Below are positions 16,173 to 24,455 of a DNA stretch of 64,000 bases, in pieces. A program made the position numbers and the translations under genes. The stretch comes from Geodermatophilus sabuli (lineage in GTDB: Bacteria; Actinomycetota; Actinomycetes; Mycobacteriales; Geodermatophilaceae). The stretch covers positions 124,001 through 188,000 of the forward strand of contig NZ_OBDO01000009.1 of NCBI RefSeq assembly GCF_900215145.1, in the 5' to 3' direction. Position 1 is the stretch's first letter, and every line of letters starts with the position of its first letter. The notes under the pieces were generated by a model. The model searched no databases, was not told the origin of the DNA, and was given only the letters and a program-made list of their open reading frames with translations.

Positions 16173-17441
16173 TTGTCCGCCACCACCACCGCGCCATCGG
16201 CCACCACAGCCGACGCGCCGCCCGTGGGCGGCCGCCGCCAGGCGCTGTTCACACTCGTCCTCGGGGCGTTCGTCGCCGTCGGACCGCTGACCATCGACAT
16301 GTACCTGCCGGCGCTGCCGACGATCACCGCCGACCTGGGGACGACGTCGGCGACGATCCAGCTCACGCTGACCGGCACCCTGGTCGGCCTCGCGCTCGGG
16401 CAGCTGGTCCTCGGGCCACTGTCGGACGCGCTGGGCCGGCGCCGCCCGCTGCTGGCCGGCACCGCCCTGTACGTCGTGGCCTCCCTGCTGGTGCTCGTGG
16501 CCCCGGGCGTCGGCGTGCTCGGGGTGCTGCGGGTGCTGCAGGGCGTGGGCAGCGCAGCCGGCGCGGTGATCGCGATGGCCGTCGTCCGGGACCTGCTCAC
16601 CGGGCGGGCCGCCGCCACGATGCTCTCCCGACTGTTCCTCGTCCTGGGTGCCGCTCCGGTCCTGGCGCCGACCATCGGCGGCGAGGTCCTGCGGTTCACC
16701 TCGTGGCGGGGCATCTTCCTGCTGCTCGCCGTCTACGGCGTGCTGCTGCTCGCCGTCGGGGCGGTCGTGCTGCGGGAGACCCTCCCGGTCGAGCGGCGCA
16801 GCAGCGACGGCGTCCGCGGCACGCTGCGCACCTACCGCGGGCTGTTGCGCGACCGCGTCTACGTGGGGCTCGTGCTGGTCGCCGGGCTGACGATGGCCGG
16901 GCTGTTCAGCTACGTGTCCGGCTCCTCGTTCGTCTTCCAGCGGGAGTTCGGCCTCGACGAGCAGCAGTTCGGGCTGCTGTTCGGTGCGGGGGCGTTCTGG
17001 CTCATCGCGGCCACCCAGCTCAACCCCGTGGCGCTGCGCCGCTGGTCGTCGGCGCAGATCCTGGTCGCCGGCATCGTGGCCGGGACCGTCGCCGGCGCCG
17101 TCCTCCTCGTGCTGGCCACCACCGGCACCGGCGGGCTCCCCGGCGTGGTGGTCCCGCTGTGGGCCGTGCTCTTCGCCTGCGGCCTGGCCCTGCCCAACGC
17201 CCCCGCGCTCGCGCTGTCCCGCCACGGCGAGGCGGCGGGGTCCGCGGCGGCGCTGCTGGGCGCGGTCCAGTTCGGCGTCGGCGCCTCGGTCGCCCCGCTG
17301 GTGGGCGTGCTGGGCAACGACGCCGCCGCGATGGGGACGGTCGTCGTCGGGGCACTGCTCGTCGCGATCGCCGTGCTGATCACCGTCGTGCGCCCCTGGC
17401 AGCTCACCGAGACGGAGGAGCAGCCCTCCCCCGCCGCCTGA
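16173..17441 (+). CDS. Bcr/CflA-family drug-resistance MFS transporter
   Basis: The 422-residue protein has about 12 membrane helices and the Bcr/CflA signature in helix 1 (TIDMYLPALPTI) with the MFS loop motif GPLSDALGRRRPLL. These proton antiporters export bicyclomycin, chloramphenicol, sulfonamides or cysteine. TTG 16173 follows a GGGGGG stretch 4 bases upstream and puts the first helix about 25 residues in. An upstream ATG (16089) would add a basic, non-conserved tail. It is convergent with the DivIVA-like gene. Confidence 0.8.
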   Translation: MSATTTAPSATTADAPPVGGRRQALFTLVLGAFVAVGPLTIDMYLPALPTITADLGTTSATIQLTLTGTLVGLALGQLVLGPLSDALGRRRPLLAGTALYVVASLLVLVAPGVGVLGVLRVLQGVGSAAGAVIAMAVVRDLLTGRAAATMLSRLFLVLGAAPVLAPTIGGEVLRFTSWRGIFLLLAVYGVLLLAVGAVVLRETLPVERRSSDGVRGTLRTYRGLLRDRVYVGLVLVAGLTMAGLFSYVSGSSFVFQREFGLDEQQFGLLFGAGAFWLIAATQLNPVALRRWSSAQILVAGIVAGTVAGAVLLVLATTGTGGLPGVVVPLWAVLFACGLALPNAPALALSRHGEAAGSAAALLGAVQFGVGASVAPLVGVLGNDAAAMGTVVVGALLVAIAVLITVVRPWQLTETEEQPSPAA

Positions 17442-17447
17442 CCCGGC

Positions 17448-18242
17448 TCAGTTGCGGCGGCGCGCGGGCACCTCGGCGTTCCCGCCGACCGCCGGCTGCT
17501 CGCTGGTGCTGTCGTCCAGCGGCACCTCGCGCGCGACGTTCGGCGTGCCGGGCGCCGCGGTCACGGCCGGTCGCTGGGCGGGCGTCCGCAACGGCAGCTG
17601 CTGCAGGGTCGCGGGATCCGCCCGGCCCCACTCGGTCTCGACGTCGGTGAGCAGCGCCTCCAGGTAGGAGCGCAACTGCACGCGGCAGGCCTGCGCGAAG
17701 GCCTTGAGGTAGGCGACCTGCTCCTCGAGGTCCTGGGTGGTGCCGCGCTCGCCGCCGTCCCCGGCGGGGGCCGGCTGCCCGCCGCCGGCCACCATCCGCG
17801 CCGCGGCCTCCTGTGCCGCCTGGATGGTCGCGCCGGCGTTCTCCCGGGCCCGGCGCACCTGCTCCTCGTACTGGGCGCGGGCGTCGGCGGTCATCTGCCG
17901 GCTGAAGTCCTCGGCCTCGGCCACGTAGCTGTCGGCCGTCTGCTGCGCGGTGGCGAGGATGCGCACCGCCTGCTCGCTGGGCGGCTCCACGGCGGTCGCG
18001 CCGGCGACCTGTTCCTGCAGCGCGACCACCTGGTCCTGCAGGGCGAGCACCTGGTCGCGCAGCTGGGCCTCCTCCGCGTGCAGGCGGGCCAGCTCCCCCG
18101 CCATCCGGACGAGGAAGCGGTCGACCTCCGCGTCGTTGTAGCCAGGGTGCAGCATCGGCGCCCGCGAGAAGCGGACGTTCTGGACGTCGGCCGGGGTCAG
18201 CCGCCGTTCGCCGGCCCCGGACCCGTGGTCGTCGGTGGTCAT
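17448..18242 (-). CDS. DivIVA/Wag31-like coiled-coil protein
   Basis: The 264-residue protein starts with the DivIVA N-terminal motif (LTPADVQNVRFSRAPMLHPGYNDAEVDRFL, about 16-45; the FSR.....GYD.xEVDxFL pattern). It continues as two long coiled coils (about 50-95 and 100-215), separated by a Pro/Glu linker, with a disordered tail. Actinobacterial DivIVA proteins mark curved membrane and poles and organise cell wall growth. Here the position is unusual: its ATG overlaps the stop of the flavohemoglobin gene (ATGA), not the ftsZ/sepF cluster where Wag31 itself lives, so it is a paralogue. Confidence 0.8.
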   Translation of the reverse strand: MTTDDHGSGAGERRLTPADVQNVRFSRAPMLHPGYNDAEVDRFLVRMAGELARLHAEEAQLRDQVLALQDQVVALQEQVAGATAVEPPSEQAVRILATAQQTADSYVAEAEDFSRQMTADARAQYEEQVRRARENAGATIQAAQEAAARMVAGGGQPAPAGDGGERGTTQDLEEQVAYLKAFAQACRVQLRSYLEALLTDVETEWGRADPATLQQLPLRTPAQRPAVTAAPGTPNVAREVPLDDSTSEQPAVGGNAEVPARRRN

Positions 18243-19378
18243 TGGGTCACCTCTCCGTCGAGACTGGGCCCCAGGCGGCTGGGGGCGAACACCTCGCTGC
18301 GGAGGCGTTCTGGGCGGAGGCCGTCCTTGAGCAGCCGGGTCGTCGTGTCCTCCACCATCGCGGGCGGTCCGGCGACGTAGACGTCCCGACTGTTCCACGG
18401 GCCGTGCCGGGCCACGACCTCGCCGATGTCGCCCTGCTCCAGGGTGGAGAGGTCGTCGTGGGAGACGGCGAAGGTGACCGTCAGCCAGGGGTGCTCCTGA
18501 CCGAGCTCCTCCAGGGCGGCCCGGTCGTAGATGCGTTCCTCGGTGCGGGACCCGACGTAGAGGTCCACGCGGCGTGCCGGGCCGTACCGGGCGACCTGGT
18601 CGACGACCGCCTTGAGCGGCGCCAGCCCGGTGCCGCCGGCGACCAGCAGCAGGTCCCGGTCGGACTCCTGGTCGAAGGCGATGTGCCCCATCGGCGGGCC
18701 CAGCCGCAGCACGTCGCCGGGCCCGACCCGGCGGACCAGCGCGGTGCTGACCGGACCGCCGTCGTAGGCGCGGACGTGGATCTCCAGCAGGCCGTCCGGG
18801 CGCGGCGCGTTGGCCGGCGAGTAGTAGCGCCACAGCTTCGGCCGGACGTCGGACTCCAGCGAGATCGACTGGCCGGCCTGGTAACTGAACCCCGGTTCCG
18901 GGCGCAGCCACATGATCGCCGTGTCGATCGTGCGCCGCTCGTGGGACACGACCTCGGCGTCCCACCACGGGGGCTGGTCCGAAGCCGCCTCGGCCGCCTC
19001 CATCATGACCTTCGCGACCAGCCCGTAGGCGTCGGACCAGTCCTTCTCGAGCGCGGGGTTCCACTCGTCGTCGAAGTGCCGCAGCGTCGCGAGGAGGCTC
19101 GCCCCGGCCGCCGGGTAGTGCGCGGGGACGATCCCGAACTTGCGGTGGTCGCGACCCAGCGCCTGCAGCATCGGCACGACCCGGTCGAGGTCGTCGACGT
19201 GGGCCACGACCTCGCCCAGGGCGTGGAAGAAGCGGTCCCGCTGGTGCGCCATGGAGACGGGGAACATCTTCCGCGTCTCGGGGTGACTCAGGAACAGGTG
19301 GGAGTAGAAGTACAGGGGGGCCTCGTCGCCGGTCGCCGTCGCCTTGGCGAAGCTGGCCCGCATCGCGGGGATGTCCAT
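18239..19378 (-). CDS. Flavohemoglobin-like nitric oxide dioxygenase
   Basis: The 379-residue protein combines an N-terminal globin (about 1-135, proximal His78 in DHRKFGI) with an FAD-binding domain (RYYS near 185) and an NAD-binding domain (VAGGTGLAPLKA near 255). It is a flavohemoglobin of normal domain order that should oxidise NO to nitrate using NAD(P)H. The ATG has GAGGAAG 5 bases upstream. The stop overlaps the start of the DivIVA-like gene by 4 bases, so the two are translationally coupled. Upstream lies a 385-base gap with a possible small ORF. Confidence 0.85.
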   Translation of the reverse strand: MDIPAMRASFAKATATGDEAPLYFYSHLFLSHPETRKMFPVSMAHQRDRFFHALGEVVAHVDDLDRVVPMLQALGRDHRKFGIVPAHYPAAGASLLATLRHFDDEWNPALEKDWSDAYGLVAKVMMEAAEAASDQPPWWDAEVVSHERRTIDTAIMWLRPEPGFSYQAGQSISLESDVRPKLWRYYSPANAPRPDGLLEIHVRAYDGGPVSTALVRRVGPGDVLRLGPPMGHIAFDQESDRDLLLVAGGTGLAPLKAVVDQVARYGPARRVDLYVGSRTEERIYDRAALEELGQEHPWLTVTFAVSHDDLSTLEQGDIGEVVARHGPWNSRDVYVAGPPAMVEDTTTRLLKDGLRPERLRSEVFAPSRLGPSLDGEVTQ

Positions 19379-19411
19379 GCGCGCTTCCTCGACAGGTGGT
19401 GCCGCGGCCGG

Positions 19412-19498
19412 TCAGCCGGCCGCGGGAGGTCTGGCGACGGTTCTCGTACCCGCCGTGCCGATGGCAGGTCCCCGGCGGCGACGTTCGTGGACGGACAT
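19412..19498 (-). CDS. Possible 28-residue leader peptide upstream of the flavohemoglobin gene
   Basis: ATG 19498 has a good GGAGG 5 bases upstream and opens a 28-codon frame (MSVHERRRRGPAIG...) that ends 33 bases before the flavohemoglobin start on the same strand. It is the only supported element in the 19379-19763 gap. The product is basic with no known domain. It could be a translated leader or chance. Confidence 0.25.
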   Translation of the reverse strand: MSVHERRRRGPAIGTAGTRTVARPPAAG

Positions 19499-19763
19499 CA
19501 GCACCTCCGCTCCCCCGTGCTGGTCGGATCCCGTCTGCGGCGTCGTGCCCGACCTCCTCGCAACCGGACACCGCCTCCCCTGCTCCGGCGACCACGACCC
19601 CCGCCCCGGCCTGCGCACTCTCGCTCGCCGTGCCCTACAACCGGTGATGGGGACGTGGCTACCGGCAACCGTAGCGAGGCGCCGCCCGGATGGCGATTCG
19701 CGGCGATCACCGCACGCGGGGCGGTCCTGCAGGACCACCGCCCGCGCCATCGGCGGTGGCGCC

Positions 19764-20165
19764 TCAGGCCCGTGCCTCGGGGGGTGGCGCCGCGCGCCAC
19801 GGGGCGCGCCAGTCCGGCGCCGCCCACCCCTCGGCGACGTAGATCGACTCCCGGCTCACCCGGTCGCCGTCGAACTCGAGGACGTCGACGGCGTACTGCC
19901 ACGGCCCGCCGTCGTAGCGGATGCGCAGCTCGGCGACCCAGACGTCGCCGGAGCCGCGGAGGCGGTCCAGCGCGTACTCGATCGTGGCGGCCGGGTACTC
20001 CCGGCGCCAGGGCAGGAAGTGGTCGACGCCCTCGAACCGCTCTCCGGACTGCGGGAACTCCAGGACGGCGTCCGCGTGGTAGATGGTGCTCGCGGTCTCC
20101 TCGTCCCCGGCGGCGCTGCGGTCCAGGTAGTGCAACAGCGCCGCCCGCACGGCCTCCTCGGTCAT
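19764..20165 (-). CDS. SnoaL-like/NTF2-fold protein
   Basis: The 133-residue protein has the cone-shaped alpha+beta barrel pattern of SnoaL/NTF2-like proteins: an N-terminal helix with YLDRSAAGDEETASTIYHADAVLEF, then FEGVDHFLPWRREYP, then strands. Members bind small hydrophobic ligands or catalyse isomerisation or hydrolysis. No catalytic role can be assigned. ATG 20165 is preceded by GGAGGTC directly and GAGGAG further upstream. Confidence 0.65.
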   Translation of the reverse strand: MTEEAVRAALLHYLDRSAAGDEETASTIYHADAVLEFPQSGERFEGVDHFLPWRREYPAATIEYALDRLRGSGDVWVAELRIRYDGGPWQYAVDVLEFDGDRVSRESIYVAEGWAAPDWRAPWRAAPPPEARA

Positions 20166-20245
20166 GACCTCCGACGCTCCTCGATGCCGGTGCCCCGTCT
20201 GCACGGGAAGCGTCCCACCGCCGGCGGTCGCTGTCGCCGGCACCC

Positions 20246-20292
20246 GTGCGCCGGCGCCCGGTCCGGGGCCGCCGGACCAGGCGCCGGCGCAC
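20246..20292 (-). terminator. Two-part hairpin terminator
   Basis: A perfect 13-bp outer stem (GTGCGCCGGCGCC, 20246-20258, with 20280-20292) encloses a 6-bp inner stem (GTCCGG/CCGGAC). It lies just past the stop of the minus-strand PspC-type gene. Confidence 0.7.
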
Positions 20293-20307
20293 CCGGCGGC
20301 CGGCCGG

Positions 20308-20640
20308 TCAGCCGCGCGGGGCGTCCGTCCGGCTGGTGACGGCGTCGTGGATGCGCTGCGCGAACTGGTCGAGCGGGCCGGGCACCTGACCCGCCGGCAG
20401 CGGCGCCGCCGGCATGAGCACCCACAGCACCAGGTAGACCAGGACGCCGGCACCACCGGCCAGCGTCACGAGGACGAACGCGACCCGCCACAGCACCGCG
20501 TCGATGCCGGTGTACTCGGCGAGGCCACCGCTGACGCCGCCGACCATCCGGTCGGTGCTGCTGCGGCGCAGGGTGCGGACGGGCGGCGGGCCCCAGGCCT
20601 GCGCGTCGGCCGGCGGGGTGGGGGGAACGGCTGATGTCAT
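20308..20640 (-). CDS. PspC-domain small membrane protein
   Basis: The 110-residue protein has a PspC domain (about 24-80): a basic segment LRRSSTDRMVGGVSGGLAEYTGID followed by a hydrophobic helix that ends VLWVLMPAAP. PspC proteins are inner-membrane components of envelope stress sensing. Here only the domain itself is present, preceded by a Pro-rich N-terminus. ATG 20640 is the first start compatible with the domain length. It is 90 bases downstream of another small membrane protein on the same strand and may be co-transcribed with it. Confidence 0.8.
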   Translation of the reverse strand: MTSAVPPTPPADAQAWGPPPVRTLRRSSTDRMVGGVSGGLAEYTGIDAVLWRVAFVLVTLAGGAGVLVYLVLWVLMPAAPLPAGQVPGPLDQFAQRIHDAVTSRTDAPRG

Positions 20641-20730
20641 GGCACGAGCCTCGCCGTCCGGGCTGCTCGGGACCATCGGGGATCGCCCCGATCCGTCCCT
20701 GGTTCCCGGCCTCGGGGGACGCCCTCAGCC

Positions 20731-21066
20731 TCAGAGGCCGAGGAGGTGGCCGATCCCGCCGACGACGACCCCGACGGTCAGGAGGACGACGACGACCCCA
20801 CGGTCGAACCGGCTGCCCAGGAGCGCGTCCACGAGCCCGGCCCGACCCCCGTGGGGCCGGTCGGTCCGCGGCGCGATCCCGGCACTTGACCCCCCGGGGC
20901 CGGGCGTCCCCGGCCCGATCGGCCCCGGCTCGGCATCGCGCCAGTGACGGAGTGCGGCGCCGGTCCGCCGCCCCTCCGCGACGAGGACCCCGAGCGCGGC
21001 CAGCTGAGCGAGGGCCGCCACGGCGTAGCAGAGGACGGTCAACGCGGTGCGCGCGGTGTCGCTCAT
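20731..21066 (-). CDS. Small two-helix membrane protein
   Basis: The 111-residue protein has hydrophobic segments at about 8-28 and 92-110, joined by a Gly/Pro-rich polar linker. It has no domain that I recognise. It is followed by the PspC-type gene. GC content and codon use match the surroundings. Confidence 0.6.
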   Translation of the reverse strand: MSDTARTALTVLCYAVAALAQLAALGVLVAEGRRTGAALRHWRDAEPGPIGPGTPGPGGSSAGIAPRTDRPHGGRAGLVDALLGSRFDRGVVVVLLTVGVVVGGIGHLLGL

Positions 21067-21505
21067 GACGGGGAGCGTGCCCGATGCGCAGCGATCGCGG
21101 CGCCGTCGCCCGCCGTGGGACGGGTTGGCCGCGAGGTGCGCCTGGAGCCGGCCGGCGGGGTCCGCGGGCGCGCCTCCCGGGCGTTCCCGTCCGGCGGCCG
21201 GCCCCGGTCGTAGCGTGCGGACTCCGGGGTCCGGCCCGGTGGGCGTTCCTCGCCAGCCGCCGGGTGGCGGTACCCGTGGCCGCCGACGGGGTCATCGCCA
21301 CGGTGGCGGGGCCGTCGGCACCCCGGCCGCGCCTGCGGCCGCCGCGGGGCGACGTGGGGACCCGTCAGGTCGGGCTGCACGTCCGCGCACGACACGCCCG
21401 GGCACGACGACGCGCCCAACCGGTGTTGACGACCGTCCCGGTTCATGGGTTCGGTTCATCGTGCAGTGGGTGCCTGCAGAGCACTCCGGAGAGGATGGGC
21501 ACGAC
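21067..21505. other. 439-base stretch without a supported gene
   Basis: Frames through this stretch are long only because of the high GC content; they are Arg/Pro/Gly-rich and lack ribosome sites. It must contain the promoters of the two flanking divergent genes, but no clear -35/-10 pair stands out. Confidence 0.5.
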
Positions 21506-21724
21506 ATGCCGGTGTGGACGGTGCAGACCACGAACGGGGACGACGAGCGGGTCGAGGCGGGCCTGCTGGCCACCGAGGGCGGGGCGCTGGTCGCGCTGTC
21601 GGAGGAGGGGCTGATGGTGCGGGCCTGGGCGCCGGGGCAGTGGCGCACGGTGCGGCACGTCGGAGGCGCGGGAGCGGCGACGAGCGGCCGGGTCGGCGTT
21701 CTGGTCGGCTCTCCGCAGAACTGA
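21506..21724 (+). CDS. Small conserved-type hypothetical protein
   Basis: The 72-residue frame starts MPVWTVQTTNGDDERVEAGL and has balanced composition and alternating hydrophobic residues (ALVALSEEGLMVRAWAPGQWRTV), unlike the shadow frames around it. It looks like a small beta-rich protein. The ribosome site is a loose GGAGAGGA 12-19 bases upstream. No function is recognised. Confidence 0.55.
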   Translation: MPVWTVQTTNGDDERVEAGLLATEGGALVALSEEGLMVRAWAPGQWRTVRHVGGAGAATSGRVGVLVGSPQN

Positions 21725-21890
21725 CCGGCGGCCGCAGGCCGGCGCGCGTGCAGGACCGCCGGCCGGGCGGCATCCCCGGCAGGGCACCGGGTGACGGCCG
21801 TATCGGCAGAGGGCAGCCCGTCCTCGCGCCGAACGGTCGACGTCCGTCCGACGGCCCCGAGGTCCCGCGGGGTCGTGGCGACGGGCCACG

Positions 21891-21941
21891 GTGTGCGCCG
21901 GGGCCGGGTCCCGGCTGGGGAGACCGGGCCCCGGCGCACAC
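21891..21941 (-). terminator. Hairpin terminator after gcoB
   Basis: A 20-bp stem with one mismatch (21891-21910 with 21922-21941) and an 11-base loop lies 12 bases past the gcoB stop on the minus strand. The remaining bases 21725-21890 show nothing else. Confidence 0.7.
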
Positions 21942-21952
21942 GGTCGCCGTGG

Positions 21953-23059
21953 TCAGGCCGCGGACGCCTCCCCGCCCAGCGCGTCGGCCGGGGTGAACTT
22001 CTCGCGGTGGATCTGGCGCGGGGCCAGGCGGCGCCGCTTGAACGCCTTGACCCCGGCCTCGACCATGGCCGGCGGGCCACACAGCCACCCCGACCAGCCC
22101 CGCGCGCTGGCGACGTCGTCGAGGAAGGCGTCAGTCGGGAAGCCGGTCCGATGGCCGGAGCCGCCGTCGACCTCGTCGGAGAGCACCGGCACGAAGCGGA
22201 ACCCGTGGTGCCGGGCCGCGAGCTCGGTGAGCCGGTCGACGTCGTAGAGGTCCTCGGCGGCGCGCACGCCGTGGTACAGCACGATCTCGCGGTGGGGGGT
22301 GCGCTGCAGGGCGGTCCGCACCATGCCGACGAACGGGGCCAGGCCCGTCCCGCCGGCGATGCAGACCATGGGCTCGCCCTCGTCGTCGGCCGCGTCGGGG
22401 AGGGAGAAGTCCCCGAGCGGCCCGGTCAGCTCGACCCGGTCGCCGGCCAGCACCGACCCGAACAGCCAGGCGTCGCTGGCCACGCCGCCCGGCACGCGGC
22501 GGACGTGCAGCTCGAGGGTCGTGTCCTCCTCGGGGGTGTTCGCCAGTGAGTACTGACGGCGCACGCCGCTGCCCGGGACCACCAGCTCGACGTACTGGCC
22601 GGCGGAGAACGCCAGCGGCTCGTCCAGGTCGAGCAGCAGGCGGCGGGTGTCGCGGGCGACGTCCGCCACCTCCCGGACGGTGCCGACGAGGTCGCGCAGG
22701 GCGTGCGTGCCCCGGACGTCGCCGGAGCCGGCCGCCGGCGAGCTGACGACGGCGTCCCCGCACGGGGTGGCCTGGCAGGCCAGTGCCAGGCCCGCCCGTC
22801 GCTCCTCGTCGGTGAGGGTGTCCGGCGGCGAGCCGCGGTGGTCGACCTCGCCCCGCAGGACCCGGAGCTTGCAGGTACCGCAGGTGCCCTGGTTGCAGGA
22901 GTTGGGCATCCACACCCCGGCCCGCAGGAAGGCGTCGAGCAGCGACTGCCCGGGCGCGCACTCGACCCGCCGGTCCCCGACGGTCAGCGACCGGGGGGTC
23001 CCAGCCGAGGCCATCCCGGTCGAGGTCATCCCGGTCGAGGTCATCTCCGTCGTGGTCAT
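21953..23059 (-). CDS. gcoB: GcoB-like one-piece P450 reductase (2Fe-2S, FAD, NADH)
   Basis: The 368-residue protein has an N-terminal plant-type 2Fe-2S ferredoxin domain (cysteines 55, 60, 63 and 95, in CNQGTCGTCK and LACQ), an FAD domain (RQYS at 168-171) and an NADH domain (CIAGGTGLAPF). This ferredoxin-first order is that of GcoB, the reductase of guaiacol O-demethylase. It moves electrons from NADH to the P450 encoded just upstream. Its ATG overlaps the P450 stop by one base (TGATG) with GGGAGG upstream. The first 20 residues are a repeat of MTSTG-like units with four Met codons, so the true start may be internal. Confidence 0.9.
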   Translation of the reverse strand: MTTTEMTSTGMTSTGMASAGTPRSLTVGDRRVECAPGQSLLDAFLRAGVWMPNSCNQGTCGTCKLRVLRGEVDHRGSPPDTLTDEERRAGLALACQATPCGDAVVSSPAAGSGDVRGTHALRDLVGTVREVADVARDTRRLLLDLDEPLAFSAGQYVELVVPGSGVRRQYSLANTPEEDTTLELHVRRVPGGVASDAWLFGSVLAGDRVELTGPLGDFSLPDAADDEGEPMVCIAGGTGLAPFVGMVRTALQRTPHREIVLYHGVRAAEDLYDVDRLTELAARHHGFRFVPVLSDEVDGGSGHRTGFPTDAFLDDVASARGWSGWLCGPPAMVEAGVKAFKRRRLAPRQIHREKFTPADALGGEASAA

Positions 23060-24303
23060 CAGACCTCCCAGGTGACGTGCAGGCTCGTCGGTCCGCGGAA
23101 GCCCCAGCCCCAGAACTCGACGCCCGCACCGGTGTCGCGCTCCAGGACGGGGATGGACTCGAACAGCTCCTCCAGGCCGATGCGCATGACGTGGTTGGCG
23201 AAGTAGATGCCGGCGCAGGCGTGGCTCCCGGCGCCGAAGGCCAGGTGCGGCAGCGGCGGGCGGTGCAGGTCGTAGGCGGTCGGGGCCTCGTAGACACCGG
23301 TGTCGTGGTTGGCCGACCCGTAGGACAGGATCACGGGGGTACCGGCCGGGAGGTCGACGCCGGCGACGGTGACCGGCCGGGTAGAGATGCGGGCGGTGGC
23401 CGACCAGATCGGCGAGGTCCACCGCATGCCCTCGGAGATCGCCCGCGGGATCAGGGTCGGGTCGTCGACGACCTCCTCCATCTGCTCGGGCCGGCTGAAC
23501 AGCCCCACCAGGGTGGAGGCCATGCCGTGGCCCGGCTCCTGCATCGCACCCAGCAGGTACACGTAGATCGTCGGGTAGATGTACTCCCGGTCGCGGGTCT
23601 GGCCGGGCGGCATGCCGTCGTGCAGCCAGTGGGAGATGGCGCTGTCGTCGGGCTCGGCGATCCACCGGTCGATCAGCGGGTCCACCGTCGCGCGGATCTC
23701 CGCCTTGGCGGCGTCCCCCTCGGCGAAGCCCTCGGGGTTGGCGAACTCACCGTCGTCGTCCATCGCGGCGTTGGTGAACGAGCGGTTGAGCTTGTGGAAC
23801 CAGTCGCGGAGCTGGTCCGACGACACGTCCTGGAGCCCCAGCAGGTCGCCGAGTGCGCGCACGCTGACCGGCTCGCAGTACTGCGAGACCAGCTCGGCGC
23901 GGCCGTCGTCCTCGAAGTGCTCGAGGAAGTTGCGGGCGATCGGCCGCACGAGGTCCTCCACCCAGCGGTCCACCTCGACCGGCTGCAGACCCGGCTCGAC
24001 CATGGAGCGCAGATCGGCGTGGACCTCGCCGTTGACGCCGATGATCGCCGGGTGGCCGAAGGTGCGGCCGCCGGCCGGCGTGATGACGCCGTCGAAGTCG
24101 GGGCTGGTCGCGACCTCGCGGCACACCTCCGCGGTGCTGGCGACGTACGAGCCGAGCACCGGCACGAACGCCAGCGGCGCCTCGGCCCGGAGCCGCTCGT
24201 AGACGGGGTACGGGTTGCGCTCGAGCTGGGTCATGGTGACCTCGTCCAGCCAGGACAGGTCGCGCTGCTCCGTCGCGGTGGCGGGCTGTTCGGTGATCGT
24301 CAT
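23059..24303 (-). CDS. gcoA: GcoA-like cytochrome P450, aromatic O-demethylase (CYP255A type)
   Basis: The 414-residue P450 closely resembles my recollection of Amycolatopsis GcoA, which O-demethylates guaiacol to catechol and formaldehyde in lignin breakdown. Examples are the N-terminal [12 protein letters not shown], the I-helix [13 protein letters not shown] and the C-terminal [19 protein letters not shown]. The heme ligand is Cys363 in [10 protein letters not shown]. The usual acid-Thr pair of the I-helix is Glu-Pro here, as in that subfamily. ATG 24303 has GGAGGGG upstream; a longer frame to 24387 lacks a ribosome site. The redox partner gcoB follows in the same operon, and an AraC-type regulator is divergent. 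Confidence 0.92.
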   Translation of the reverse strand: MTITEQPATATEQRDLSWLDEVTMTQLERNPYPVYERLRAEAPLAFVPVLGSYVASTAEVCREVATSPDFDGVITPAGGRTFGHPAIIGVNGEVHADLRSMVEPGLQPVEVDRWVEDLVRPIARNFLEHFEDDGRAELVSQYCEPVSVRALGDLLGLQDVSSDQLRDWFHKLNRSFTNAAMDDDGEFANPEGFAEGDAAKAEIRATVDPLIDRWIAEPDDSAISHWLHDGMPPGQTRDREYIYPTIYVYLLGAMQEPGHGMASTLVGLFSRPEQMEEVVDDPTLIPRAISEGMRWTSPIWSATARISTRPVTVAGVDLPAGTPVILSYGSANHDTGVYEAPTAYDLHRPPLPHLAFGAGSHACAGIYFANHVMRIGLEELFESIPVLERDTGAGVEFWGWGFRGPTSLHVTWEV

Positions 24304-24355
24304 CAGGTCCCCTCCGTGCTCTCGTCTGCTCCACGGGCGGCCGTGGTCGACGGGA

Positions 24356-24384
24356 AAGGTAGGGAGCGCGCCGGTGAGCTGCGA
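24356..24384 (-). promoter_or_regulatory. Predicted gcoAB promoter with half-site at -35
   Basis: On the minus strand TCGCAG (24384-24379) and TACCTT (24361-24356) are 17 bases apart. The poor -35 box suggests activator dependence. CTGCGAC at 24379-24385 overlaps it and matches the arms of the palindrome next to the AraC gene. Confidence 0.5.
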
Positions 24385-24432
24385 CACAGGAAGCGCGGTC
24401 CCGGTACCGATCGCGCGGCGGCTGTGTAACGC

Positions 24433-24455
24433 GCGTCGCAGGTAACCTGCGACGC
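24433..24455. promoter_or_regulatory. 23-bp perfect palindrome abutting the AraC-type start codon
   Basis: Two 11-base arms (GCGTCGCAGGT and ACCTGCGACGC) flank a single central A. The right arm ends at the base before ATG 24456, so there is no separate ribosome site. It contains the CTGCGAC element also found over the gcoA -35 box, about 68 bases away. It is probably the regulator's own operator, and it could also hide the start codon in a hairpin. Confidence 0.7.

Noticed and set aside
19625..19645. CTACAACCGG, similar to one half of the regulon dyad
   Set aside because: The matching TTGNN half is missing 11 bases upstream and no TAGCGT box follows, so it is not counted as a sixth site.
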